Below, piece by piece: positions 47,100 through 57,682 of a stretch of 64,000 nucleotides of DNA (the stretch's first letter is position 1; every line of letters starts with the position of its first letter). The translations under genes were made by a program, and so were the position numbers. Under the pieces are notes generated by a model that worked only from the letters and a program-made list of their open reading frames with translations, was not told where the DNA came from and did not search any database. This DNA is from Liolophura sinensis (Eukaryota > Mollusca > Polyplacophora > Chitonida > Chitonidae): the NCBI RefSeq assembly GCF_032854445.1, contig NC_088300.1, positions 67,926,984 to 67,990,983 on the forward strand. Reading direction: 5' to 3'.

Positions 47100-47529
47100 T
47101 CTTCTTAAAAGCTGACGCTTTTCTGGCACCACTTTTACTAATGCTGCGCCTAGTCGAGACATCACCATGTTCATCCTCTCGATTGTCTGTTCAAAGCTGC
47201 TGACAAACACCAAAAATGTCATCTAAGTAGATCAAGATTGTTTGGAAATTTTGATCACCTAACATTTTGTCCATTAACCCCCCTTAACGGCTCCAGTCAT
47301 TCCGAAGGGCATCCTTCGATATTCCACCTGTGCACGCTCTAAAGGCAGTTTTTTGATGTTTTTTTGGAGCTACCAGTATTTGATTAAAATCATGGGCCAA
47401 GTGAAGACTGCAAGAGTATCTTGCATCCTTGAGCACATCAAGTGCTCCCTCGATATGTGGTAGAAGATAAGCATCCTTTAGCGTCTCAGCATTGTGCCCG
47501 ATAGTCACAACACAACCGCAATGAGCCAT
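47100..47529 (-). pseudogene. Gypsy reverse transcriptase, decayed
   Basis: The fragment LKDAYLLPHIEGALDVLKDA and HLAHDFNQILVAPKKHQKTA match the RT palm. A YLDD active-site motif is at 47218-47229 in a different frame, after a stop near 47284. At least one frameshift separates them. Confidence 0.8.
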
Positions 47530-48019
47530 CCTTCTTACGCACGAGAACTAAAGGTGAAGCAGATGAACTGGATGACTCCTGAATCAAACCCGTATCAAGA
47601 CGTTTCTTGAAGTAATTTCGCACTTCTGTCCATATGTGTAAGGGGGCTTGTCCGATGAGGAATCGTCAGAGGAACATCATCTGTGGTGTTATCTGGTGTT
47701 CAGTCAAGTGACATCTGCCTAGGTCGAGTTCAGACAGGTTAATGGCATTTTTGTGCTTGTGGATCAGCGACTCCAAAGTCCAGCGCTGTGGCTCTTCACA
47801 AATGTGCACCAATATCCATTCTAGACAGCAGATCAGTGGTCGACTTGGTCACATTGGACATCCTTCCGTCCAGTCGCACTTCCACTTCATTGACACCAAC
47901 TTGAACAAAATCCACGCACGGCTCCACATCTGCCACACCCAAAATCCGATGGGTGTTCTGGGACGAAAGTATGCACCCTTAACAGAAAAATTAGCCACGT
48001 GCAATAATACCTTACAAGT

Positions 48020-48092
48020 TGTTTTATTTATTTATTTATTTGATTGGTGTTTTACGTCATACTCAAGAATAACCCACTTACGGCCGACTTTA
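48020..48092 (-). repeat. SINE family A tail fragment inside the gypsy element
   Basis: Tttatttatttgattggtgt, tacgtcatactcaagaat and acttacggcc; a short copy whose insertion post-dates the LTR element. Confidence 0.75.
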
Positions 48093-48192
48093 CAAATCTT
48101 ATCATAGGTGGCACACGTTGGTCCAAATTCAACTCCCTTTTTCATCTATCAAAACTGAATTTCCCGCATTATCCTTCATGTCAAAATCTATA

Positions 48193-48728
48193 CTACTGAG
48201 AGAGTTGGCAGGTATCAATACTGGATACTGCCTTGCCATTCTTACTATACTGGTAGAACTTCTTCCCCTTATCCGTGCTTCCTGATACACAGATAACAAG
48301 TGGTATCAGCACATTCAGCCATACTGATATCCCTAAATATGTTGGAGCTAAATCTACTGTTGTTTTATAACTTCCTCTTGAACCTTGACAATGGACTTGT
48401 TGAACTGAAGTTTCAATTCGTGACACAGACTTCACCGTTGCAACCTTCCTTGTGTCCAGTTTTCTTCTAGGTAACACCATCACAGGTTTGTACTCCGCTA
48501 ATGCACCCTGGTTCTTACAACCATTGTTCAGTTCATATATCAGCTTCTCATACTGAGTTTTTAAACGCACCCTCAAGACTTCCGATTGCGCTGACATCTT
48601 AGCTACCTGTTCATCAGAGACGGTTAAAGTCACACAGTGAACATGATTGACAAATACACTGCACAGTACTGTATTAAAGCAAACAACAATTAAACTTACT
48701 GTGTATTTAATCTTAAATAAATGGTTAA
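48193..48728 (-). pseudogene. Gypsy 5' coding region, possibly gag-like
   Basis: An open - strand frame between the 5' LTR and the RT region contains SAQSEVLRVRLKTQYEKLIY, which looks helical, and later a hydrophobic patch. No zinc knuckle or protease motif was recognised. The gag label rests only on position. Confidence 0.4.
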
Positions 48729-49080
48729 TGTATGACGAGTCTGTAAAATTCACAAACAAAATTACTCTGGATGCCGCTGATCTTATTGATTGTCAGTGAC
48801 TTCGCTGGACAACATACGAGGGAATTTTGGTTCGGGATTCTTTCTCAATTTCGTTACTACATACAGCCCAATAAAACGACATTCTTCATCTTATTACGTG
48901 TGAGACAAAACAAAAATCTCTGCCAAAATTACACTTCTTATTCAAGAATACATAAATTCGCGTTCTTTCTACTAGTTTGTTCTTAGTATGATATTTCAGG
49001 TGATTCCGGCTATTTCGGACTAACTTCGGCAAAAGTGATCTCATGAAAACATTATCTCTTGTATTATTTAACTGTTCACA
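48729..49080 (-). repeat. 5' LTR of the gypsy element
   Basis: Direct copy of 45806-46168. Its outer end is about 240 bp from the start codon at 49324. Confidence 0.85.
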
Positions 49081-49323
49081 CTATAGACGTTATATCCCGG
49101 CGATTGAAAGTCAAGTCGACCTTAAGAACTCGGCCAATGAATTCATACTATGTAGATCAGGTACGCGGCACTGTACCTATATGCGGGGCTAAGTCTGAAA
49201 ATGTTTTACTGCATGGGCCTATAAAGTCCCTGGTTTAAGTGGATGTAGGACAAGGTCAAATTGTAGGATTATGAACATAACTGATAAGCGTCTGCTTTTC
49301 CACATTCGGTGCGCTTTATCTCC

Positions 49324-49431
49324 ATGAACATGGCACAAATGAGGTACGCAGAGCTTGTAGAAGCTGGAAAACCTTTGGTTTTAAAAGAAAAACCTATACC
49401 CGATGCTCCACCTAAGGGACTCGTCATCAAA
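49324..49431 (+). CDS. First exon of a zinc-type alcohol dehydrogenase-like (MDR) gene, partial
   Basis: A 36-codon exon starting MNMAQMRYAELVEAGKPLVL and ending in GLVIK with a good donor (aaa|gtaagt, phase 0). The pattern of a short strand, a K/E-P-x-P turn and a V-x-I-K-V strand is the N-terminal start of medium-chain dehydrogenases, whose catalytic zinc cysteine usually follows within about 10 residues in the next exon. That exon was not found in the window, so either intron 1 is very long or it was missed. An LTR element ends 240 bp upstream. Confidence 0.55.
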
Positions 49432-51102
49432 GTAAGTATCTAGCTGTATGGGTGTGCTAGAGTGAACTAGTTTGTGTTAAACCGCTCCTGAAATCTTCAG
49501 TAAGTGTGTACTGTGTCCGACAAAGGGAGAGTGGATTAGTGTGGACTCGGGGAGAGGGGCTGAAAGGCTTTGTGAGGGGTATATTGGTCAACTGAATGGC
49601 AAGCGTATATTCATCCGACAAGCTAAATGTCTACATGTTGCATCGCGCTATGTGGCTGATTATTCCTACAGCGTTTACTATGTAGAACACCAGTAACGCC
49701 TATTACGTAACAGGCAGATTCCAATTTTAAGTCATTTTTTTGCTGCAGGCGAGATACCCACTCCAGCTTACCTCACGTAAGCCCACATACAGTGCATGAG
49801 CCTGCTTGCTCAGTTTGCTCCGTGAACCTTTTTTTAAAAACGTCGATCGTATCTTGGAACATTGTTTCAGTGAAACATTGTTGAGCAAAAATAAAATTTC
49901 GTATATAACCTTTAGAAAATATTATTCATTTAATGAAACATTTTTTTGTAAGCACTGAATTATGTTGTTCATGCATCTATGCAATTTTGTATGAATAGAG
50001 TTTCTATGTTTTCATGCGTGCGGATACGATACGCAGGTCACGAGAAAATGCGACAATTTTCTTTTTTTATTTACTTAAGGTGCATTTCATGGCAAGGCAA
50101 AGAAGTCAAATAGTACTATACATGTATTTATAAAAGTCACGTCGCGAATGTGTTTCAAGTTTATTGCCGGAGGAAGGGTGAAAATGAAACGTTAGCAAGC
50201 TCATCAGGGGCGTCGATTGTTTCTATGCATCTGCGTCTCATTGAAGTCACCAGATTGATTGCGGAATCTCCGCCTTGATCGTGATTAGGTCTCTAGCCAT
50301 TGTTTAACGTTTTGGGGCGGGCGTTGACGATCGCTGTCGTTCATACGATATACGTTGTGGCGTCAAAGACGAGCGCATCGTAGGTCCATGTGCCCGCAAC
50401 CCAATGTCGCGCAGACGATGTTTTTTCACGATTTGTGTGTTTAAGCCACGATGCCTGGAATGATTTCAACGGTTTTTATGGCTGTTTGACGTCTGTTTTT
50501 GATGTGTGTCAGACGAATCTGCCAGTCTTGCGCAGGCGTCGTTACCCGTAGATGTCCAGAGCGCAGACGATCCCTTAATTATGTCCTGAAAAATTCTCTG
50601 GCAGAGTCGTAAAATACTGACCACGTGTCAGGTGGTCCATGAGCTTCATGTAACGCACAATTTGTTCTTTGAATGCATATATACCGGGATCGCCTATAAC
50701 GAATATTGATGTGCGATATACTGATATAATCTTATTCGTTCAAACATGCTTAAAATTCTGCAAACTTTCATAGTTAATAGTATATAGTAGAATATAGAAT
50801 ATAGTTACGCTAGACAATAAAGGTTGGCACAATACGGCTGAAACAGTTTGTTTATTTATCTCTGATGAACAGTCAGAAACTTAACAAATTATCATGAATA
50901 TTAGCTGGAATATTCAATGTTCTATATTGTCTCATAATGGCATCTAGTCACTTAGTTTATAGGTCTGTCACTGACAATGTGTATCCTGAGTAAGTGTACC
51001 GATGTAGTTTTTCCTTACTGACGGTAAACCTTTCAGCACCATTGATTATCAGGCTTTAGCACACATGCACGTGTATATACCGCGTACACTAGTATAACTT
51101 GT

Positions 51103-51262
51103 ATTTATTTATTTATTTATTTCATTGGTGTTTTACGCTGTACTCAAGAATTTTTCACTTATTCCACGACGGCCCACCTTATGGTGGGAGGAAACCGAGC
51201 AGAGCCGGTAAGAGAAACACACGGCCATCCGCTCGAGTTCGAATCCAGCTCCCGCTGATGCG
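51103..51262 (-). repeat. SINE family A fragment
   Basis: Tatttatttatttcattggt, tacgctgtactcaagaat and ccttatggtgggaggaaacc; a different sequence follows where the head should be. Confidence 0.75.
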
Positions 51263-51509
51263 ACTGCAGCCAGTTTTAAGTCAGGATTTATATCACGTAA
51301 CAGGCGAAGGTTTGAGGTTTTCTCCGGGTTTTCATGATGCCACCACTCATGAACCCAACCCATAAACCCAACCCATGAAAATCATGTAGGTTCAATTTGT
51401 TGTTGAACTGTGCCATTAAAAGTTAACGTAATTCTAGAACATCCATATGGGAATATTTTTGTGAGATTGTGTCGGGTCGATTTTTTTCGGATATGTACTT
51501 TTATATTAC

Positions 51510-51640
51510 TTCGGGGGCCTTCATGGCCGAGTGGTGCTAGAGAGGCTTTGGTTTCCTCTCCGGTTGTACGTGAGGAGGTATGGCAGCAACCTGCTGCGAA
51601 TGGCCGTGGATTTCCTGTGTGCTATATAAGTATTCGTTGT
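51510..51640 (+). repeat. SINE family A, shortened, ending in a TA repeat
   Basis: Tcgggggccttcatggccga head, then ggtttcctctccggttgtac and agcaacctgctgcgaatggc. The 3' part runs into (TA)n at 51642-51660. Confidence 0.65.
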
Positions 51641-52021
51641 CGTATATATATATATATATACATAGATGACGTATAATGAAGCTAGTGTTACCAATTATTG
51701 CGCAGTATACGTAGGGTGTATCTTTTCCCGCTGGCCGAAGCATGCCTGCATGGGAATAGGGGGCCTACTCATGAATGCTACTCGCCGTGAATTTGACAAA
51801 TTCTTGAGCGGTTCTCTCCACTGCTCAATAAGGCGATATCAGACTACCACAGTCCATGCACAGAATTTCAAATAATTATATATATGCCCGCAACAACATT
51901 TCAAAATATTTGTGTTTTATTAAGAAGATATATTAACATGGTCAAATATTTTGAGCGAAACATTAAGTGTAAAGATCACAGTGTGACTTGATCTTTCTCA
52001 CTTGGCACATTACATAATTTA

Positions 52022-52098
<77 letters not shown>
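52022..52098. repeat. (TA)n microsatellite, about 38 units
   Basis: Pure TA dinucleotide run. It joins the 3' half of a family A SINE at 52100, replacing its head. Confidence 0.97.
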
Positions 52099-52099
<1 letters not shown>

Positions 52100-52101
<2 letters not shown>

Positions 52102-52215
52102 ACCTGCAGATGGTCGTGGTTTACCCCGGGTTTCCACCCTCCATAATGCTGATCGCAGTCGTATAAGTGAAATATTCTTGAGTACGGCGTAAACACCAAT
52201 CAAATAAATCAATAT
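52100..52215 (+). repeat. SINE family A 3' half
   Basis: Gtaacctgcagatggtcgtg through ccataatgctgatcgcagtc to caccaatcaaataaatcaat. Confidence 0.8.
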
Positions 52216-52762
52216 CAGTATAAATTATTCTATTTATACTCTTAACATCGAAATAGTTGGGAAACAATAGTACATGCACATCTTTTACGTTGAACTTTAC
52301 GGTGTTAGACGTTATCTGACACATCAAGTCCACATATCCTATACATACAGTACCAGGCCCCGAATTAATGAAGCTATCTTCGACTTGATTCAAAATTTAA
52401 AATCACTTTAAAATTGTTATTTCCTATGTAACCAGGTTAAAATATTGCCCGACAATTTAAGTTACTGTACAACAAATGTCAACAACGGAAATGAACAAAC
52501 CAAATTTAATGATTAAAATTTTGACTTACGATCGCTTCCTGATCCCGGGGGCTGATTCGACAAAGCCATTTCTGATGCTCAGTTTTTGGTATTAAGAGCC
52601 GAAATTTGGATACATTTGGCTTAAGATAACATTGATGAGTTGCACAAAATTTTACTTCATGAAACGGAAAAATAAACTTTAGGATTGTATTTCAAATTTT
52701 GACTTAAGTCAGAAATGAGTTTTGCGTGTGAACCAAAGTTAGGAGTAGAGACACCTTCTTAA

Positions 52763-54729
52763 CTATACATTGCTCGGAAATGCATTTGTCGGAATGAGTT
52801 CTACTTTTGAACCAAAATTGGTGACGGAAAAATCTAACGGTGACGTTTTCTCGTAGTCAAGGTCAGGCTTTGTACTGTTTACGTACTTCTGTTTTTCCCT
52901 TTTCACGTGTAAGTAAAAGTCAATGGACAATGTCACGAAGAAAGACAGAAGGATAAAGGCTCCGACAGCAATGGCCGCAATATCTCGTGGTACCAGCGGC
53001 TAGTGCTCTGAATCTGTGAAAAAAAAGACAAAAAAACCCAAAACAAAACAAACAAAAACAACAGCGGTCATATAAATACATCATATACATGTACCCTCCA
53101 CAAATCAATCTGTTAATTTCAACAGGGAGTCTGTTGTCTGAGTGATGCTAGAATGTATTATGTTATTATTGCGCAGTATTGTGTTATATTCAGCATATCA
53201 TTAGGGGCCTTCGTGGCCCAGTTCTCTCTGTTGTCTGAGTGATGCTTGGATGTATTCTGTTATTATTGCGCAGTATTGTGTTATATTCAGCATAACATTA
53301 GGGGCCTTCGTGGCTCAGTTCTCATTTCCGTTCTCTTATCAATGTACCTGCAGTTATAAGGGGAATGTTCTAACTGTTCATGTATAAATACTAAAATGGT
53401 GGTGGTGGGGGGGGGGGGGGTCCATGCACAGAATGGAGCCATGCTAACCAACCGTGGCTCGGTTGGTTAGCGCGATAGCGCAGCGTAATGACCCATGCAG
53501 GAGCCTCTCACAAATGCGGTTGCTGTGAGTTCAAGTCCAGCTCATGCTGGCTTCCTCTCCGTCCGTACGTCTCTCAGCAACCTGTGGATGGTCGTGGGTT
53601 TCCCCCGGACTCTGCCGGGTTTCCTCCCACCGTAATGCTGGCCGCCAGCATTATATTTAGTATACGTGAAATATTCTTGAATACGGCGTAAAACACCAAT
53701 CAAATAAATAAATAAATACAATATGCGGGATATATTTAACAGAATAATTTTCTGCAATGAAATAATACACTTTCAGCATCACACACTCAGATGAAACAAT
53801 TTCTGCTAAATTTAACATTCATTTTTTGAGAGTGGCAAATAACGACGTTAATAACTTGACCTTTAACAGGACAGCACTGGCTTCCAGCGCTCGTCTTATG
53901 GAATGCTTGTTGCTTCACTGTGGACTTGATCACTAAATAAGGTGAGCGACTTCTAACCGCGAGGCATGCACACGATGATCCCGATGTTAGGCTAAAATTT
54001 GTAGGTTCCCACACTGCCATGTACTGTATACTGCTCATAATGGCTTTGGTGACAGTATGCGATCGACGATGCTCGTTGACCTATAGTCTAACTTTCGTTG
54101 ATGACCACTGGTATTCCACAAATATGGCGCGCAAGTTTACGATGTCACAAGTAGAAAAGTTTGTCAGTAACTTGCCAAAGGTCAGTGGTTTACCCCGGGC
54201 AATTTCTTCCTAGCACATATGATAAACTGACCGAAATATAAGTGAACATTAAACAACAATCAATTCGTCTTTGTGGACATCCTCTTTCATTACAGGCTAC
54301 TTCCTCGTTCAACACAAGAATTATAATAGAAAAGCCCCCCATCCCCCATCCCACACCCCCCAGGGTTGTCGCCCTCTAATAGACACTATCCTAATTATGT
54401 TAGCTGAGATTCTCAGTGAGTATAATTACTTAATATCCACATCTTACTTTGAGTACGACGGCAGACAAAGCTGTGCTCCTTTTGACAGTCCGTTGTAGTC
54501 CACGTCAAGAACGTGTTGGCGGTCACGTAAGCGCAGACACGTGTCACCGACTGGTTTCTCACTTCTGAGGACTGGTCAAGCAGTGACTGGCACTCACCGC
54601 ACGATGACAGCTCTACTTCCGTACCGGAACCATCAAATAATCGGAACCTAGGGCCGTGCAAAACCAAACGGTACTCAGTCCAAAAGGAGAGGCGTCTCTC
54701 TCTCGAGCCAAACGACTTTTGCAGTATAT
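52763..54729 (-). CDS. C-type lectin domain membrane protein, two 3' exons, partial, with in-frame stop
   Basis: Exon 54729-54448 (282 nt, phase 1 at both ends) encodes the second half of a C-type lectin-like domain: RRLSFWTEYRLV, SSCGECQSLL and the closing ...VCAYV...FLTW...DCQKEHSFVC. Exon 53013-52763 follows a strong pyrimidine-rich acceptor (ttttttttcacag on -). It encodes a transmembrane helix (IAAIAVGAFILLSFFVTLSI), a basic stop-transfer HVKREK and a 40-residue tail with Tyr residues (DLDYEK). Joined in phase, the fourth full codon of that exon is TAG (53002-53000), before the helix. Either the gene is broken, makes a soluble product, uses an unseen linking exon with the later acceptor at 53000 (phase 0), or the stop is an error. 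Signal peptide and first lectin exons were not found. Ligand unknown. Confidence 0.55.
53130..53325. repeat. Tandem duplication of about 96 bp
   Basis: Two copies of tctgttgtctgagtgatgct, ttattattgcgcagtattgt and attaggggccttcgtggc in a row. Each ends with the start of a SINE A tRNA-like head, so the duplicated unit includes a SINE remnant. Confidence 0.85.
53451..53722 (+). repeat. tRNA-derived SINE, family A, full length
   Basis: Complete + strand copy: A-box region tggctcggttggttagcgcg, B box gttcaagtcc, body tcctctccgtccgtacgtct, gtcgtgggtttcccccggac, cgtaatgctggccgccagca, and tail aacaccaatcaaataaataa. It lies in the intron between the two lectin-gene exons, in opposite orientation. Confidence 0.88.
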
Positions 54730-55712
54730 CTGTTTTGTCAGGCGTTGTCAAATGTCCCGTCCTACTCCTACAGTCTTCTCCTACAGAGAGAGAGAGAGAC
54801 TGCTACACTGCCTACCTGCCTGCCGAGATGAAACGCTCTACGACCATGAACCCCCTGCATGCTGCCATCAGGATGAAACGCTCAGCTTCTGTACCTGCCC
54901 AGCTATCCACCATTGCCGAACAGCAACAGCCTCCGAGAAGAAGAAGGTGTGCCTGGCATTACCCAGCGAGGTTCTTGTCAAATTACAGCTGCGCGTTATA
55001 AACATTAACCAGTGTCGGGACTTTCATATTGGTGATTCAACCGTCATGACGAGACATATCTCACGGTGAAAAAAAAATAATGGACACATACAGCATGCAT
55101 TTATTCATTCGTTCATTCGTTCATGCGTTCACCGTTCGAGTTCGAAAAAATAAAAAGTTTTCAGGTTGAAATTTCACCCTGGTCTTTTGTGTTGGTTATG
55201 TCTTACCTGTTGTTAAGTGATATCTATCTATCTATCTGTCTATAGTTTGATTGATGTGGATAGGGTTCGGTCGGTGACGGCACTAGAATGACGACGGTGT
55301 CTTCTTTATGTCTTTTCTAGCCTGGCGAAGCTCCGTACAACGCCTCAATGGAAAGACTGGGTAGCTGTCGCCCTACAAAGCTACACGGGTGTACTTCGTA
55401 GTATGTCAGCATGTCAAGGATTCCCGGCCCATTCGAGCGTATTACGTAGAGATTGTTCTTCCCACGTTAATGTACGAATTACGACTCCCTCCCAACCACA
55501 CAGAGGTATACAACGCTCCGTGTTACATACCTGTACATTGCTGTAAATAATAACACTGTTTTTTTTCACTATGGAATCAACCCCGGTTTTTGTGTTTCTT
55601 TTTTATGGACTGGGTCAGTGTGTCAGTGTGTCATGCTAGGGCTGATATCTATCCAGATAGCTCCTATGTATTATGTATTAAAAAAAATTTAGGTTCGCCC
55701 ATAGGCTCCTCA
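54730..55712. other. Unassigned stretch between the lectin exon and the Polinton
   Basis: Should hold earlier lectin-gene exons, but none was recognised. A Cys-rich + strand open frame ends at 55069 (..CLPACRDE.., ..FCTCPAIHHCR..) and an antisense frame overlaps it; neither has a known domain. A short (GA)n lies at 54785-54799. Near 55612 the motif ggtcagtgtgtcag occurs, also found in the Polinton palindrome. Confidence 0.4.
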
Positions 55713-55789
55713 TTGAGGTGATAGGGTCTACTCCATGTAGGTGATATGTAGATGTGTTTTCTATCGCATGTAGATGGTGTGTATATATG
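55713..55789. repeat. Left terminal inverted repeat of the Polinton (putative)
   Basis: Contains agggtctactccatgtaggt and agatgtgttttctat. It matches the complement of 63398-63475 (agggtctactgcatgtagtt, acatgtgttttctac). A partial second copy of the unit follows at 55795-55840. Confidence 0.65.
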
Positions 55790-56214
55790 ATTTCTACTCC
55801 ATGTAGGTGACATGTATAAGGGTCTACTTCCCGGCTGTCCCGGCTGGCGCACCGGCTGACGCACCGGCTGGCTGGCAGGCAGGTTGGCAACAATGTATAC
55901 AAGGCTCAGGCACAGCCGATCAAAACAAAAAACACGTGTCAAAACAAAAAAAAACACGTGTCAAAACAAACCACAGCTGACAACATTGTTCGCCTGACTG
56001 CTGGCCGGCTGGCGGGTAGGATCGCTCAGCGTGTCTTTGCAACAATGTTCGCCCAGGAAGGCTCACTGCTGCAGGCAGAGGGTCGGTGTTATGAACCGTA
56101 GAGCCTGTCGGTGGGATTTTTTGGGTGACCTGCCTGTCTGTCTACCTGCTGGTTGTGGTATGGATGGATTGATCGACTAAGCTGTACACCACACCCAAAC
56201 ATGCATGTACACTG

Positions 56215-56297
56215 GATACTATACTATACTATACTATACTATACTATACTATACTATGCTATACTATACTATACTATACTATACTATACTATACTAT
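56215..56297. repeat. (ATACT)n microsatellite
   Basis: About sixteen units of the pentamer tatac with one variant (tatgc); inside the Polinton, between its left end and the integrase. Confidence 0.95.
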
Positions 56298-56357
56298 ATG
56301 TAGGCGGTCTGGGGCAGGTTCACTCATTACTCGCAGACACCAAGCAGCAAGGACGAC

Positions 56358-56935
56358 GTGTCGGACTATGCCTCGCATCACTCGCACCACTCGCGTCACT
56401 CGCACCAACCGACGGCGAAAAAAAAATCAGTCACGCCGGGCAGTGGTTCAAACCCGATCGATATCGCTCTCCATGCTTTGTATTATAACCCGGACAGTCC
56501 AGCGGCTTACAGCGGGGTTCAACCCTTGCTCAAGGCAGCTCGACAACGGGGACTCAAAGTGAGTCGAACCCATGTGTCGGCTTGGCTGGCTCAGCAGGAC
56601 ACGTACACACTCCACCGACCTGCACACCGCCATTACCCGCGTAACCGAGTGGTGGTTGGGGGTATTGACAGTCAGTGGCAGGCAGACCTGGTCGACATGA
56701 CAGCGTTCGCCAAAGAGAATGGCAACAACCGTTACCTACTGACCTGCATCGATGTCCTCATCGATGTGCTCGTTTGATCGAGGGGTTTCAACAGATTTTC
56801 AAGACGGGTCACCGACCGTTGTACCTGCAAACGGACGAGGGGAAAGAGTTTCTGAACAGACCGTTTCAAGCCTTTATAAGGACAACGGGGGGCGACCTGA
56901 ACTCCGGCCCGCTTCATCTATCATACGCCCGCTAA
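56358..56935 (+). pseudogene. Polinton integrase, frameshifted and truncated
   Basis: Retroviral-type integrase. The region from about 56490 to 56700 (ALYYNPDSPAAYSGVQPLLK and a linker) is the N-terminal part. The first catalytic Asp is in WQADLVDM. The frame then breaks near 56770, and the second Asp (LQTDEGKEF) is in another frame. The third catalytic residue and the C-terminal chromodomain are absent: the frame ends at 56935, 80 bp before the next gene. Confidence 0.88.
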
Positions 56936-57016
56936 AGTGGAGTCCGTATTAATTAAATACCTGCGCCAGATGGCAAAACGATCAGTCCACCCGAGGGAGA
57001 TCACCTCACCAACACC

Positions 57017-57682
57017 ATGTTTTACGTGACGCTACCCAGTAACAGCTCGCTCGACTACTTCCCCAGCAATACCCCAGGGTGGTGGTATACCATAGACTCC
57101 AGAAAGGACTCGCACCGCGCTAGGCATAAGCTAATATTACCAGCCGGCTACTACCCTACACCCGAAAACCTGGCCTGGGGGTTGACCAAATTGTTAAGCC
57201 AGACAGAGATCCGTGATCTCAAGGAGCACGCAGGTGACTTAACGTTCGAGTTCGACGATATGCAGCGGAAATACAGCGTGCGGTTTGAGAAACCACTGGG
57301 GCTTGGTTTCAGCCCACGGCTAATGCAGCTCATGAATTTACCGTACGAGTGGATCATGGGACCGGCGGACCTAATGTATGTCGGTGCCGAGGATTTAAAG
57401 ATCAGCACACCCACTCTGTACGTGTACACAGACATTATCGAACTGCGTGTGGTGGGAGACACGTTGGCCAAGCTGTTGTGGACGGTCACCATGGAAGGGA
57501 AGTATGGGGAGCACGTCTCCAAGACTTTCCAACACCTGGAATACATCCCCGTGCAGTCCAAACATTTCTCGACGGTGGAAATTGATATTAGGGACGACAC
57601 GGGTCAATCCGTCGCATTTGAACGCGGTAAAGTGGTGCTGACACTTCACTTTCCACAGCGGCGTGCTTTACCCTTGCAATAA
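57017..57682 (+). CDS. Polinton minor capsid (penton-like) protein, 221 aa, open
   Basis: It begins MFYVTLPSNSSLDYFPSN, the typical start of Polinton minor capsid proteins, a single jelly-roll pentamer forming the capsid vertices. The rest (PAGYYPTPENLAWGLTKLL, VLTLHFPQRRALPLQ) is in order and lacks stops. The expected strands between the opening motif and WWYTIDS seem short, so about 30 residues may have been lost in frame. Its stop overlaps the next start codon (taatg). Confidence 0.85.
   Translation: MFYVTLPSNSSLDYFPSNTPGWWYTIDSRKDSHRARHKLILPAGYYPTPENLAWGLTKLLSQTEIRDLKEHAGDLTFEFDDMQRKYSVRFEKPLGLGFSPRLMQLMNLPYEWIMGPADLMYVGAEDLKISTPTLYVYTDIIELRVVGDTLAKLLWTVTMEGKYGEHVSKTFQHLEYIPVQSKHFSTVEIDIRDDTGQSVAFERGKVVLTLHFPQRRALPLQ

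Larger units (their letters stand above)
45806..49080 (-). mobile_element. Decayed Ty3/gypsy LTR retrotransposon
   Basis: Two direct repeats of about 355 bp (45806-46168 and 48729-49080) bound a region with reverse transcriptase followed by integrase on the - strand, the Ty3/gypsy order. The LTRs differ by many substitutions and an AT insertion, so the element is old. The coding parts are broken. A SINE lies inside it. Ends are placed to about 10 bp, and no target duplication could be confirmed. Confidence 0.85.
49432..52762. other. Probable intron or intergenic DNA, repeats only
   Basis: No further dehydrogenase exon was recognised. There are SINE A fragments at 51103-51262, 51510-51640 and 52100-52215 and TA-repeats. 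The stretch 50050-50600 is relatively CpG-rich but without an open frame of interest. Confidence 0.45.

Noticed and set aside
51963-52212. Open frames rich in Tyr-Ile
   Set aside because: Translation of a (TA)n repeat joined to a SINE.
53451-53530. tRNA gene
   Set aside because: A and B boxes are present but no cloverleaf with an acceptor stem could be drawn; the sequence continues into the SINE body. The same holds for 17526 and the head of 34182-34540.
54656-55069. Cys-rich + strand open frame
   Set aside because: It overlaps the lectin exon antisense and has no recognised domain or clear splice signals; could be chance in GC-rich DNA.
57151-57600. 149-codon antisense frame in the minor capsid gene, and similar antisense frames at 58366-58689, 59005-59316 and 62840-63334
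   Set aside because: Shadows of the real capsid and polymerase genes, with no domain of their own.
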